Below the pieces are notes generated by a model. It was not told where the DNA came from. It ran no database searches and worked only from the letters and a program-made list of their open reading frames with translations. From positions 11,299,334 through 11,363,333 of the forward strand of contig NC_037267.1 of the NCBI RefSeq assembly GCF_000002425.4: a stretch of DNA of 64,000 nucleotides, written 5' to 3'. The translations under genes and the position numbers were made by a program. Positions within the stretch are counted from its first letter, which is position 1, and every line of letters starts with the position of its first letter. Positions 44,561-56,867 of this stretch are shown in pieces. Source of the DNA: Physcomitrium patens (lineage: Eukaryota > Streptophyta > Bryopsida > Funariales > Funariaceae).

Positions 44561-45432
44561 TTAATTAGAATGTGGGGATGACGTTGCATCTATTGGATGT
44601 CCTTTTTCCTTCTTTTTTCCAAGTCGTGAGGGCATAGGGGGCCCAAAGCCACACCCGGCGAGGGTTCGAAACAAAATATGGAGCGTGTTGGGCAACATTT
44701 TCCAGCCGGATAATGTTTTGCTTGCTTGCTTGCTTGCTTCGACAAAGCCCCGCGATTGAGCTCATGCAGCTCACGAATACGAAGACAGAGAGACGGAGAT
44801 TGTGTGTGTGTGTGTATGCTGCTGTTGGAGAAAATGGGTTCATGCGGTGCTTAGACTCTTCGCTCAAATTTACCTGCACAATATCATCCCGTGCTCGCCG
44901 TAGCGGAGCTCGTCAATTGGTGTTTCTATTCCTCTGTGATGAGTCTTCACCGTGATTGCTGATTTCGATTTTTTTTCTTGTCGACTAGCATGTGATTCCA
45001 ATCGCTCGAACTCAATTTTCTGAATAATTGGTTCGAGTTCGTGAGGTACGGGAAGCCCTGTGTAACTTGTGCTTGTTTTTTATTCCGGTGTTTGTTTTGT
45101 GTTGTATTGGAAGTTTGTTGATGTGGCGTTCTTTTTTTTCTTCTTTTTCTTTTTTCTTTTTCATTTTGGTTGTTCTTTGAGGGAAGAAGAGTGACATGTC
45201 CTTTCCTGACCTAAATTTTAGTGATTGTTTGCCATCTGTTAGGTTTTACCACCGAGAGCGCATTCATTGTTCCGTGTTGATCCTGATTCTGAAGCTTTTG
45301 TTTGCACTGGTGTCGTGAAGCATTTTGTTGAGGATGCGGAGCCAGGAATGACCTTGATCGTATGAGGGTTGACGGGTTTCTCGAAACGTCTCAACAAGGG
45401 TGTTAGAGTTTGGTTTAGTCACTTCAGGCATC
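44561..45432 (+). promoter_or_regulatory. upstream region and 5' UTR of the DUF2232-like gene
   Basis: GC content rises sharply here. It contains the tetranucleotide repeat GCTTGCTTGCTTGCTTGCTT (44718-44737), a TG repeat at about 44801-44813 and pyrimidine-rich stretches (TTTTTTCTTC near 45133). The transcription start cannot be placed. A splice donor could exist in the 5' UTR but I cannot support one. Confidence 0.4.
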
Positions 45433-48049
45433 ATGAATTTGTCCAGGCTTTCATGCCGGGCTGGCGAGGGGATCGTTCCATGCCAATCTCATGAGCGCTG
45501 TGTGCGGAGAACTGAATTCGTAGGACCTTCTTGCAGAGGGCTATGTGGGAATTTTGAGCGAACAAGATGTATGGGATGCAGTTCGCAGAGGATAATTGTC
45601 GTTAGGAGAGCATTGAGGTCAAGAAACTCAGTTAGGGTAGGAGCCCTAGAGTGCAGGAGTAGTCTCGATTCAACTAGTGCAAATTGCACAATTCTTGGAC
45701 ATAAATTCGGGTTCCATACAAGTAGAGGAATAGGACTAACCTTTCCAGAAGAAAGAGCGGATTTCTGTTGCAAAGCAGTGGTGGAGTCAGGTTCACCAGC
45801 AGGTACAACGCCAGATGATAAAGCAGATGGACATGATGGTTCCGTTTTAACAGGAGATGGAAGTGAGCTGCAGAATACTGTGCAATTAGTAGAATGTGCC
45901 ATGCTAGCTGCCACTGCAGGCCTTGCTTACTTTCTTAGTAATCTTCTTCGACTTGAGGTATTTCTCTTCTCACTTAGAAGTATAGGTCAATGTGTACTAT
46001 GAGAACGTTATAAGGTTTCAGCAGTTTGGATGTGCTGGTGTCTCACCTAAATTGAAGGATTGGTCTCAAAAAATTTAAGGAATTGGCTAGAGTATCTGGT
46101 ATGCTTGATAGGGGATAAATATTTTACAAGAGACAGTGTGCTCGAAAATGGAGTTGGTGTAATTTAATTTTGGGAGCGCGTTGAATGGCAGGCCTACTTT
46201 GGATGTTTCTTCCCCTTACCTGTGGTTATATCTTCTATGCGTTGGGGAGCTGCAGCAGGCAGAAAGACTATGGTATGATTACTTGGACCAGAGCATCATT
46301 TCTACTACATCTCATTCTTCCAAGTTTTGGCATGTAAAGAAAATTGATATGAGAACACTAGTTCTATAGCCTGTTCATTGTTGCTTGTGTTCCTAGTGGC
46401 ATGAGAGAAAGGCAGATTGCTCCTTCCTAAAGTGGCGTTCTTCTCTCTATTTTTCTTTTCTTAGGTGGCGACGGCTATGCTATTGCTAATACTATCAGGA
46501 CCGTTGAAGGCTGCTTCTTATTTGGTCAGTAATCTACCACCTTCCTTAGCCAGTCACTTGACAATCTTGATTTGATAAATCCTTTGCAGGTTCAAAATGC
46601 TAACTTTGTGTTTATGCGTTGTCCCACGCTCTGATGACCCACAGCTTATTCTACATTACCTCAGCCTGAGCCAGCATCTTGTGTGGTTTTGAACTTTGAA
46701 AAGTGATAGGGAATTGATGAAGTGACAATGAATGGATTGCAGTTGATGCATGGGTTTGTTGGGCTAGCGATGGGCGCCTTTTGGAAGTAAGTCATGCAAA
46801 ATTCTTCAGTTACCTTAGCTGCAAGATCCAAGGAAAAAGTTCATGTTTAATTATTGACGTTTTGCAGATGACCAATTATCTGATCATATTTGTACTTTTG
46901 ATTTGCAGATGGAACTTTAATTGGGGCCTTTCTATAGTAGGTTGCACAGTGGTAAAAATCTATACCGTCGCTTATTGAGCATTACCTTCCTTGGAATTTG
47001 AGTTGTGTGTGTGTGTGTATGTGAAGTTTTACCGGCAACGTTATCCATCTCATTAATTATTGCTTTGATCTATCGATGAAGCTGATTTAACTCATTAGAC
47101 GTGTAGCCTGTTATATTAAGCCCTTTGCTAGTCGGCGTTGTTTCGAGATACGTAGGCTTAAGTGTAGTGAGTCTTTGTCCCTACTTCTAATAGTTTGTAT
47201 GGCTTGTTATGTAGCTTCCCATGTATGATTGCCCTAACTTTAGACGAATCGTTTCTGATTCTGCAGGTTAGATGTCTGGGAGCATTGGGATTTGTTCTTC
47301 TAACTTCATGGCTATTAAGGGATAATATTCTGGCTTTGGTAAGTTTTTAAGTCATTGTCTGGCTTGTCTTTCGCCATGCTTTCAGGAACAAGAAATCTAC
47401 GTATTAGTAATTTATTCGTGGTTACTCTCGTGCAATTGTTACTCACCTGATTTAATCTGCTATTTAAAATCATTAGTTGGAACATCCTTTGCAAGATCCT
47501 GAAATTGGTATCTTGCATGAAATGGCATGCTTAATTCAGGTCGACTAAGAAGAAGAAGTGAAAAGATCATTTAGACAACATGGGCTACTCATGTCTGTTT
47601 TGATGGATGGTGTAAATATCTCCGATCTTTGCCATGAAGCACTCCTGCCCGTAAAACTCATGTGTTCAGATGTTGTGCAGATTACCATGAATGCTCATGC
47701 ATCATTGTCCTACATGCTAGCAGCAGTTGGGATCAACTTAGTGCCAACAATGCCGATGATTTATGTTGTCTTTGCCTCCTTGGTGAGTAGTCTCTCTTCT
47801 ATACAATTTAGTGAATATTTAGGAAGATGGAGGTTGTGTTGCAGTCCACAGATTCAACAGGATCGTTGCTTCACATCAACTGTGTTTACCATGCTTTCAT
47901 CTAATTTTGGCTTGTGATGTTACTTGCAGCTTGTGGTAAACTGCGGCTCCTTTGTTTTTCTTCTCCATGTCCTGTACGCTATCTTTCTACGGCGTCTAGG
48001 TATTAGGGGTTCCATCACCGTTCCAGGGTGGGTAGAACGAGCTATTTGA
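45433..48049 (+). CDS. DUF2232-like polytopic membrane protein, probably plastid-targeted
   Basis: Eight exons: 45433-45957, 46192-46272, 46465-46524, 46743-46786, 46909-46951, 47267-47338, 47681-47782 and 47930-48049; all GT-AG and all in phase, 348 residues. ATG 45433 is the first in-frame methionine; the frame is open upstream only through GTG. The first 150 residues are rich in S, R and C and poor in acidic residues at the very start (MNLSRLSCRAG), as in plastid transit peptides, then a low-complexity acidic linker. Six or so hydrophobic segments follow, including VECAMLAATAGLAYFLSNLL, FFPLPVVISSMRWGAAAGRK and MLAAVGINLVPTMPMIYVVF. The conserved FFPLP...RWG..AGRKT block is what I associate with DUF2232 (bacterial YybS-like) proteins of plants; function unknown. 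It converges with the next gene, with 321 bp between stops. Confidence 0.75.
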
Positions 48050-48370
48050 TTTAAGTTTCTCTTCAAATTATGCCATGTTTCTTATCGATAATACTACCAA
48101 CATTTGATGAATCACAAGATTCATCAATTGTTTATTATCGATCTTACGAGGCGTCCTTGTGGACTGCTCGAACCTTTCTCAGAGACTTCATGTCAGAGGT
48201 GGATCGCAAGTGTATGTGGTAGTTGGTTGTAGAGAATGAGATTGGTTAAGCAAGCTGGAGAAAATTATGTTCGGTCCTCTAAATGCCCTTGCAAAGTGAT
48301 GAAAATCCACTTTGTTTTAGACTGATTATTATCAGTCTCGAAAACATTTCCCTCTTTGATATTATTTTTT

Positions 48371-49495
48371 CTACTTCAAAGCCTTTCGAACTAGCTCGTA
48401 TACAAAAAAACAAACAGCGTTTGCCAGGATGCTTCTCGCCATAGCTGGCCCAAATCCACAGTATAACCCTTTCACCCCCCGCGACTTGATTACCTTCCTG
48501 AACGCATCAAATGTACTAGTGTACTTAGGATTTGTGTAGTCATCCACCTGGATTACACTCTTGATCACATCTGCAGGGTAGACACACAACCAGAACATAG
48601 CCCCTGCAACTGCTCCAGCGAGTAACAGTGAACCTGTGCCTAGATTGCTTGCGGAGCCCCCTTCTAACTGCTTTGTACCTTGATAGGATCCGAAGTATGC
48701 CGCATTACCAAACACTTCTCTTAGGAATGTGGGCGTTAGCCCTTTATAAAACCCTAGAATACCTCCTTGGCGAAATATATGTTTTGCCACGTCCAGGCAC
48801 CCACCGTACTTCCTCGGTGAAGGCCTTGGAATTGCAGGAGCTTCAAGATCACTCAAGATTCCTGGGTTATCAGTACTCTCCACTATCAAGGTCCTTAGTC
48901 CAATCTCTCCTTGCTGGTTTGAAGAATCGATGTTGTCAGTATTTGCAGTCATTTCTTGTGTCGTTTGATTACTTACTGGTACTTTATCCTCTTCTCCTGG
49001 TGTTATTAGCGATGGTGTTGAATTACTTTGTGCTTGGAGTCTACACTTGACAAGTTCCGTTGGACATGCAACAAAAGAAACCGCAAAGCCAGCTCCAGCA
49101 CCGGCTACCATTTGCTGTGGAATGGTGAGTGTAGTGCAGGATCTTGAGTTTCGCAACAGAAAAGTTTCCATTTGACCTCTTGCAGTGAACAGGACAGCGT
49201 TAAATAATGCTACAGAGGCTAGTGGAGCGCTGAGGCCGCGGTACAATCCCCTGAGTCCTTCGGTGGCCATGATCTTCTTCACGGTATCCACAGCACTAGG
49301 GTTCGGTTGCCCATGGCTCCCACTGTTCATTTGAGACTGCAGCTTCACCTTCACTGTGTCAAAAGGATGACCAACCAGCAGTTGGGCAATACCGGCCATG
49401 GTGCCTGCCGTCAAATCCTTCCCAACCTCTACCAGACCTCTGTGACACATTTGCCTTGGTTGAGATTGATTCCTGTGCGTCGAGATAAGCCTCAC
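48371..49495 (-). CDS. mitochondrial carrier, BOU / carnitine-acylcarnitine carrier-like
   Basis: Intronless frame of 374 codons. Three carrier repeats each have the P-x-[DE]-x-x-[KR] signature: HPFDTVKVKLQ (about residue 43), CPTELVKCRLQ (about 144) and YPADVIKSVIQ (about 308). Signature blocks shared with plant BOU (A BOUT DE SOUFFLE) are KDLTAGTMAG, QQMVAGAGAGFAVSF, ACPTELVKCRLQAQ and QVDDYTNPKYTSTFDAFRK with GFGPAMARS. BOU acts in the inner mitochondrial membrane and is linked to photorespiration and glutamate or acylcarnitine transport; the substrate here is inferred only. It is longer than the usual 300 residues because of an N-terminal extension of about 20 and a polar insert of about 60 residues (about 155-228) in the second matrix loop. 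A second in-frame ATG at residue 16 is a possible start. Confidence 0.88.
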   Translation of the reverse strand: MRLISTHRNQSQPRQMCHRGLVEVGKDLTAGTMAGIAQLLVGHPFDTVKVKLQSQMNSGSHGQPNPSAVDTVKKIMATEGLRGLYRGLSAPLASVALFNAVLFTARGQMETFLLRNSRSCTTLTIPQQMVAGAGAGFAVSFVACPTELVKCRLQAQSNSTPSLITPGEEDKVPVSNQTTQEMTANTDNIDSSNQQGEIGLRTLIVESTDNPGILSDLEAPAIPRPSPRKYGGCLDVAKHIFRQGGILGFYKGLTPTFLREVFGNAAYFGSYQGTKQLEGGSASNLGTGSLLLAGAVAGAMFWLCVYPADVIKSVIQVDDYTNPKYTSTFDAFRKVIKSRGVKGLYCGFGPAMARSILANAVCFFVYELVRKALK

Positions 49496-50699
49496 AAAGC
49501 GTGCAGGATTGCCCCCTCCATCGACCTCAGGATCCCATGTCCTTATGGATCATTCTCCTGATGTTCACCTCTACGAGCCTCGTGCCTACGTTTAGGTGAT
49601 CAAAGCCTTCATCAATTACGTTCTGGTTGCAAGAACAATCCATAAATTCCATCTGTTCTTATCGCATCGGTTGCACGCACTTACGTTCAGATTTTATAAC
49701 TTAATGGCAGATATTCCAATTGAGTTGTGAAGGAAAGAAAATAGCAAGCGGGTTGCGATGAATTAAATCCCTTGGGTCGTATTCATGTTTAGATATAGTC
49801 AAGTAAGCCGTGTAGAAAAACATGACGCTGCAAACAAACCCAAGGATTGTCACTCATCTGTTTCTAGGATCTCGTCCTCATGCAACACTTCCACCGAAAA
49901 TTCGTCTTCAATTGCGTCACTTTTGCGCTGAACTCCAGAGTTGGTTCAAAGGGATAATCCGTGAACCTCATTAGCACCTCTTCTAACTTGTCCTTTCGAC
50001 TCCAAGAGGCGTGAACGCAATGCAAAATCAAGAGGCGAAACTTTTGGCGGCGTTAATAAAAGGTGTCCAATCACTCACAGGATGGCAGGAGATTCACAAT
50101 TTAATCTATATCTCGTCCACTTACGGTTTGTCTATTTCTTGTAACTGGTATAAGTATTGCATTCCAGAACTGCCAAGGATAAGTCCGAAGCGCAAAATTA
50201 AATACAATCCTACTAGTTGTGTCTCAATTTCCTCAATTTTTCATTGAATCTTGACTGAAGCTACGAGGAGAAACCCAACAACGAATTACTCAGCCAGAAA
50301 ATTCGACCGGCGAAATGGCGGAAAGAAACCTCATATGGCATCATCTTTATCATTCCAGGGGTGAAGCTGTAGCCAATGCTCTCAAACGCCGCAGATTCTC
50401 TGCACTTGGAGCAGTTTCATATCCCCACATGCTGTAATCGATCTCCAACGGAGTCCTCAGTAGCACTCATTTGCACCTTTCAGTCATCTCTCGGAATGTG
50501 TCCGTGACGCCGTATGGTTCGTTTTCTCAGCTAGAGCTTTCGTAATCTTCCAGGGTAGCTTGCTTTCCTTTGCGCAATTAATCACAAACGGATGTTGTGC
50601 GACAAATTTGGCTTTCCGGGGTCCTGCGCGGACACAGCATCTGATTGGATTGTTGAGGTTTCTGGTGCCGTAAGCGGGGTTCAGAGGTAGGATGATGTG
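49496..50699. promoter_or_regulatory. intergenic region between two divergent genes
   Basis: 1.2 kb separates the carrier gene (-) from the PPR gene (+), so it must hold both promoters and 5' UTRs. I see no clear TATA box pair or repeat. Several short open stretches are not supported as genes. Confidence 0.4.
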
Positions 50700-53600
50700 A
50701 TGGCAAGCGTGCTTTCGGGGCCGTGTCTGTGCGCTGCGTCATCAGTTCACACTCCAAGAGAATGGTTCTCACGCTGCAAGGGGGATGCTGAAGACCGGGG
50801 TGAGGTCTTAGGCACCTCCTTAGCCTCTTGCAAGCGCAACAGAATGGTGGTCCAGGGTTGCGCTGCTGGGCTCAATGTGGGTGTGGGATGTTTGGTATCC
50901 AGGTCGGGTTATCAGAGTAGGAGGGGAATCAGATCCTTTCGCAGCTTAACTGCTTCGAGAATAAGCTCTAGAGAGCTGCGCAACTCGGAATTAGAATCAG
51001 AATGCATATTTGCGATAGGGAATCACGGGGTGGGGCAGGATTGGAGGCTGGAGGTGGCAGAAGTATGGGGTGTTAAAGGCAGGCAGTGTGGGAGGTGTGT
51101 GTCGATTTTTGCGGCAGCTGGAGAGGGACAGGGCAATGTAGCCGAAAGCTCTGGCGAAGTGGACGATTCTAATGTAGGATTAGAAAATGTGATTGGCAAG
51201 GGGAGTCGTGTTGGTGGGGATAAATCCGTCGAAATTGAAGACTCCAGTCTTCGTGGGGAGAGCGATGTTGGGGACGGGATGCAGTCCCCATTGAGCGAGA
51301 ACCTGGAAGATTTGGGGAAGATAGCAGAGTCTGCGACTGCCAGGGTATTTGAAAATGCTGGGAGAAAGTCGAAATTCACGGAAGGTTCAAGAATGGCGGA
51401 AGAGGGAGCAAGTAATGCGGCCGTAGTATTGGACGGTGCTGGTTTTTGGAGGCAAGTAGCGCTTGCGACTGATGCAGGAGTGGCTTTGGAGATGATAGCC
51501 GAGAAGGCTGGGAGCCAAGGCGGTGTGGTGAGCAACGAAGATTGTTCGAAGCTTATCTTGGAAGCCCTGGTCTTAGGGAACTCAGAACTTGCTTTCTCTG
51601 TTTTGAATGCCATGCGCAGCAGTGTAATTCAACGCCGAATTGGTAGAGATGGTAATGCTTTAGCTTCATCATTTACTTTTACGAAGCTTCTCAGATGCGG
51701 GACAGATATCTATTTTGGGTGTTAACCTGAAGATTGCAACAGTGGTGGACTGTACCGTTCATCGACAAATCACAGATAGTTGAATAATTACTTTTAAGTA
51801 GAAATGAATTGATCTTGTTGCAACTGCATGTGTATGTGACAGAGAAATCATCGTTTATTGAAAGCTGGCGTTGGGCGCAGCCGAACGTGAATACATACGC
51901 TACCCTAGTACGGGGATTAGCAGCCTCGTTGCGAGTCGCAGATGCTATAGAAGTAGTAGCAGATGTTCGACGCCGTGGAGTTCCAGCTGGAGATGAGGTA
52001 CCGAGGCTCATTTGCAAAAAAAACACCTATAAACTCCCAGACAGAGAATGATTGTCATGCACAAAGGTTTTTCAAGACTGAGAAATGTTGCCTTGAATGC
52101 TTTTTTGAAGCAATTCCTTGAAACAAGGTAGATTCGATGCTTCGATTAACTATCAGTTCCTGTATCCGACAGTAGTAAACAAGGCTGCAATTTGTATTTC
52201 CTCAAACACTGGGTTTAGACGGGGGTTGCAGGTTCCTTTCGGTAAAGTTATCGGCTGTCCCACTTGCAGAACCGCACTCGCCGTCGTTCAACCTCAGCAA
52301 GGGGTCCAGGTGCTCATCACATCCTTATCTATGGCAGTGAATATTCCAGAATGTGGTCAAATACTTGTTCATGAAACGTGATTGTGATTTTCGAAAATAT
52401 AAACGTGCAATGTCTTGGAGTTGTTGCATTGTCTTGCAACCAGAAGCTTTAATCAGCGTGCAGCTATTGTACTTTCTCTCTGATCGAATTTCGAGTTTTT
52501 CCTCCCTGAACGACCTTCTGAGTTTGATTGTGGACAGGTTGCTCCTTGTGCCAAATGTCGTTACGAGTATGAGTTGATGTCTGGCACTGTTGTGGAATGT
52601 GAATCGGAGTCCATAAGGTAAGCAGCCTTTCTGAAGCTCTGTACTTAATATGTTGTCACGCTACTTTTGTTCAGTTAGCTGAGGTAGGGCATTGAGTGAA
52701 GAGGATAAATATGGTTATGGTGGCATTTGATGTATGCAATGAAGTTCTGGAAATGATGAAATTGATGTTGCTTTCGTGGTCTCTATCTAGTTACTTGTGT
52801 TATCTCAAGTACACGTTCAGTTTTAGTGCGACATATTATGGCCTCTGACCAAGTCTTCTTTTCGTCAATAAATAAATGTCAGCATGAATATTTCGGTCTT
52901 TGAGCGGGGCTTTCGGCTTGTGAAGTTGCTAAAGCGACCGGTCCCTGCAGCTGTACATTCGTTAGTGGTAAGCAGTACTTCCACTATAATTTGAATTCTT
53001 CAGAAATCTCCTTAACCATGAATGTGCAGTGAAATCTATTTAAAATGAAGCTATTCGGTACAGGAGCGACTGCCAATTTTGCAAGTTCTTTTGTTTTGTT
53101 TTGTTTTGTTTTCCCCTGTTTTCCCCTTTTTCTCATTTTTAAACTGGTGGTGTATGTCCTACATTCAAAAGGACGTCCATGGAGTTCAGCACTCCGCAGA
53201 GACCCCAAAGAAGTATTTAAGTTTTGAACTTGGCTGGTGCCACAGGTCCGTGCTCCAGATGGTCTTGCTCGCACACACCGCTGTGCAACTGAAAGCGCTG
53301 ATATTCCAGCTCAGGAAGGAGAGCGTGTTACTGTAATTTCAGCAGCTCCCGCTAATGCAGTCCGTGGGATTGGCCCTTTCAAAACCAATGCCAGAGCCCC
53401 TGGGTGGAGACCTAGTGAGCCCATGGCTATAACAAATCACGTCACAGGTCGTATTTCATCCCTTTCTAGGCCTCCACCGAAGTCTGGGAGTGGAGCAGCT
53501 TTCGATGCTTCTCTCATCATCCCTGCTGTTCTTCTCTTCGCGAGTAGTGACGCGGCAACAGCTCTCATAGATCCTTCTCTCCCACGAGCAATAGCTATCG

Positions 53601-55637
53601 GGGCTGCGTCAGTGGTCGCTATTGGAGGAGCTACCAATGCTTTTGTTCTGCCCCGCATTAATCAGGTGGTCTCTGTGCTTGTAATGTATTAAGTCCACTC
53701 ATTTTTGTATTCGATAAATTTTCTTTGGTCAGTTGTAACGAGCTGGAGATAGCGATTTAGAAACTGGAATAATTGAACCCTGCTACAGTTTCTGTTTGTA
53801 GATTTGGAAATTATTTAGGCTATTGGTTGATTAGTACACTCCCTACTTAGTCCTTCTTAAATACTAGCAATGCGCTGATGTTTGAGTTGTGACATAGTTT
53901 CAGAAAAAGTTCATGGTTAGGAATATGGGTTTGAACACGGTTGGTCCAATGCTTTCGTGTAACTTACGAAACTCGTAAAGTGCAGTTACCACAGAGAACT
54001 GTGGATGCGTTGGCACTCCGGCAACAGCTTCTGGCGCAACATGAGAAACTGCAAGCCCGGCTTGAGGATCTGACACAAGCAGCTGCTGATGATGTAGCCC
54101 ACTATCTCTGTACTCAAAACCTTTCCGCTTACATTTAGTTCATTTCGATATCTTCACTAGAGCAATTTCTTTGAATTCACAGAGATAGGTCTTTTGCAAC
54201 CAAATTACATATCTCGCATTCTTTTATAATGAATGAACGAACACCAAATGATGTGGATGCACTTAAAGAAATGTGTCACAACGCTCTACCGCGGTAACTT
54301 TAGACATGTAATGTAAATAATTTTCTTATTTTTTCAGGTCAGAATGCTGGCCCGCATGTGCCAACTTCAGAACAAGATGGAAGCAGTGAACGAACCCACA
54401 TACAGGTATCTTAAAACCCATCTGCTCATCGTTTGTGTAATGTTTGTTGGCGGTCACTGCCAGTCTCCAAGCTCCATTTGTATGCAAATATACTCAGTAA
54501 TGCTTTGGATGGTGATGTAGGAAGTGTCGGTAGGTGTAATATTTATAACATGTGCTGAAGCGATAGTTGGAAATGCTTCATAAGCTCTAAAACATTATAA
54601 ATTCGGATGAATTCGCATAAGACGTGGCGTTGAAAACTGTGAAACTATTTGATTTCTCAGTGCACGGATGGAACGAGTACAGAAGGCACGAGAAACTCTT
54701 GATGAACGGCTTGAAGGGCGTCTGGAACTTATTTATAGCTATGCAAAGGTATACAGAGTTTTTTTTTTTCTTTTTTTTCTTTTTTTTTTGGGGGGGGGGG
54801 ATGTTTAGCATCAGGATTTTTACCTTTCAGTTGAACCGTACTTGCTGCCGTTTTGAACATTTTTAGTGTAGCTATGTGTTGCTTACAGAGTTAACTTTTA
54901 TTTTATTTTTAAAGTGATTCATTAGCACGTTGAAGTTGTTTGGCCATCATTGCAGTACCTGACTTAAGATGTCGCATCGTGAAAATTTAGATAGCTTCAA
55001 TGATAGAGATTGAGGTGGAGATGGATATTGATGTGCTGGCTGCGGAGGGCGCTGGGGCATCTGTAAGTTTTAAATATGCTGCCTAATCTTTCTATTCTAA
55101 AGTTCCTGTATTGAATAAGTTATTTTTTAGTTGCTTCTTCTCTTTGAATTTCCTTCTACGGATCATCGTCTCCGTAGAAGTTATAACTAGTTTCGATACA
55201 TGACTTCTTTAAAGAAATATTTGTTTCGACCGTTGTCTTCGAAGCTCCTCTCGCTTACATGTGACCCTATTAATTGTTGTGAATGACGACAGGCAATAAC
55301 AGAGCAAATAGAGCGACTGATGGAAGTCGAGGATCTTCAGAAGGTTAGAGCATGCACAGAACCTATCTTTTATGATCATGGATTCTTGCTCCTGAATTTG
55401 TAGTATCTTAATTATAAAACTCTGCATTATTTCATTTTCAACCGCGTTCTAGGCTCCATTGACAAGTCATTTAAAGTTAATCCTGAATGTATTGCATCAA
55501 TAATGTCAGCCCCCAACCTCTACTCAGAACCTGATGGCAAGCTTGTGTTATGGTAGGCATGGAGGTTACAAGCTGAAGCAAACGATGAGGTCGAGAGGTT
55601 ATTGCAGTCAGCTCCACTTCTGAACGATTCTGGCTGA
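50700..55637 (+). CDS. plastid-type PPR protein with zinc ribbon, membrane segments and coiled coil
   Basis: Twelve exons: 50700-51651, 51843-51997, 52232-52309, 52538-52617, 52883-52967, 53246-53665, 53986-54093, 54338-54405, 54661-54748, 54991-55062, 55293-55343 and 55557-55637; 745 residues, no stop. Exon 1 could instead end at 51642 (same phase). The N-terminal 130 residues are S/R/C-rich, plastid-transit-like. A PPR-like helix pair spans exons 1-2 (PNVNTYATLVRGLAASLRVA). Exons 3-4 hold a zinc ribbon, CPTC then CAKCRYEYELMSG. Exon 6 has AQEGERVTVISAAP and two hydrophobic segments (LIIPAVLLFASSDAAT and AIAIGAASVVAIGG). Exons 7-12 are a basic/acidic coiled coil (LRQQLLAQHEKLQARLEDL, IEIEVEMDIDVLAAE). 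I recognise the arrangement as a conserved plant protein but cannot name it; function unknown. Confidence 0.82.
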
Positions 55638-56835
55638 CCCTTCTTACGATCAACTCGTACTTCATTCTTGAGTTTTAGTCGAGTCTTCTTTAATGCTCAT
55701 TTATAATTTGTGTTATATAATTCTCAATATTTCTTGAGGTTGGGGATTGCCCACGTGTGAATTGGGTTTCTCAAAATCCATGATCTGACGAAGTGGTCAA
55801 GCTTTAGCACAGCATCTTGTTTGTAACGTACATGTTTTGATCGATAATTGTACAAACTGCTGCTGACGTTGAGTTTTAGAAGCTTGTAAATAGAAGGTAC
55901 TCATTCTATTTCCAAGCCAAAATTGGTCTGGACCTACTAGGTTCTCCTTTTAGTATTAGATAATTTAAACCAATGCTTTATGGTCAGGATAAGAAGGTCG
56001 CTCCTGATTGTAGCAGCACTTCTTTCACATGGCCAGTTATTTTTGGTACTGGTGAGTTACACTGACATAAAATCTCACTGGTTTCCGCTGTTTAAGAGCC
56101 ATTCCAAGAATAAAATTAATTTACTTCCTCTAATCGCAGATAATGAATAGCCTAAGAACATATCGAATACCTTGAGTACGAATTGCACATCTAAAATACA
56201 ATAGAAATTATAAATTTTTTTTGTACATTGATTTTCTTAATTGAACCACTTTAATTTGACTAATCAGAATATTTTCGTTAGCTATAAATTTGTAACCCTG
56301 CATCATGATTTAGCGCACTCTATTTATAAGAAATGCCAGTATATTTCTGTTAGAAGCATTATTTTTGTAACTTACAAAATTAGTTGTTGAATTTCTGTTT
56401 GTATATATATACAAGTGTGTATCATTTACTTTTGACTACCTACATTGTTTTTATCTAAATGGGTTTATAAAGGGCGATTTTTTCATTTTGAGGACTAACT
56501 TTTTACAACTCCAGCATTACATGTGAAGTTATTTGTAATTTATTTTTAATTCAATAACAATCAACATACGAAATTCTGTTTGATATGTTTACTCTTGAGT
56601 TTAACTCAAATTCTGATATATTTGTTGGTATTTTTCTCTTTTGTAGATAAAAGTTAGTCAATTTAAATTCATCAATCTGAAATCCACTTGTTACCAGGAA
56701 TCCTACTATAAATACTCTTTCGGTAAAAAAGAAAGGGAAAAACATACATACATACATTGACTTAGATATAGAAAAACTAAATGACACTAAATGCCACAAC
56801 TTTTGGTCAAAATGTTCATCTATTGCAATACACAT

Positions 56836-56867
<32 letters not shown>

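Noticed and set aside
44565..44879. 104-codon minus-strand frame upstream of the DUF2232-like gene
   Set aside because: Overlaps GCTT and TG microsatellites and the probable promoter; no homology I can see.
45400..45432. Upstream extension of the DUF2232-like frame
   Set aside because: It would need a GTG start; ATG at 45433 gives a normal transit-like N-terminus.
45489..45914. 141-codon minus-strand frame over exon 1 of the DUF2232-like gene
   Set aside because: Antisense shadow without recognisable domain; the plus strand splices in phase through eight exons.
51023..51613. 196-codon minus-strand frame opposite the PPR gene
   Set aside because: It mirrors exon 1 of the PPR gene, which continues through eleven in-phase exons; the antisense frame has no domain.
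54757..54802. T-tract followed by ten G as a structural signal
   Set aside because: Lies in an intron of the PPR gene; a single G run cannot form a quadruplex by itself and it may be slippage.
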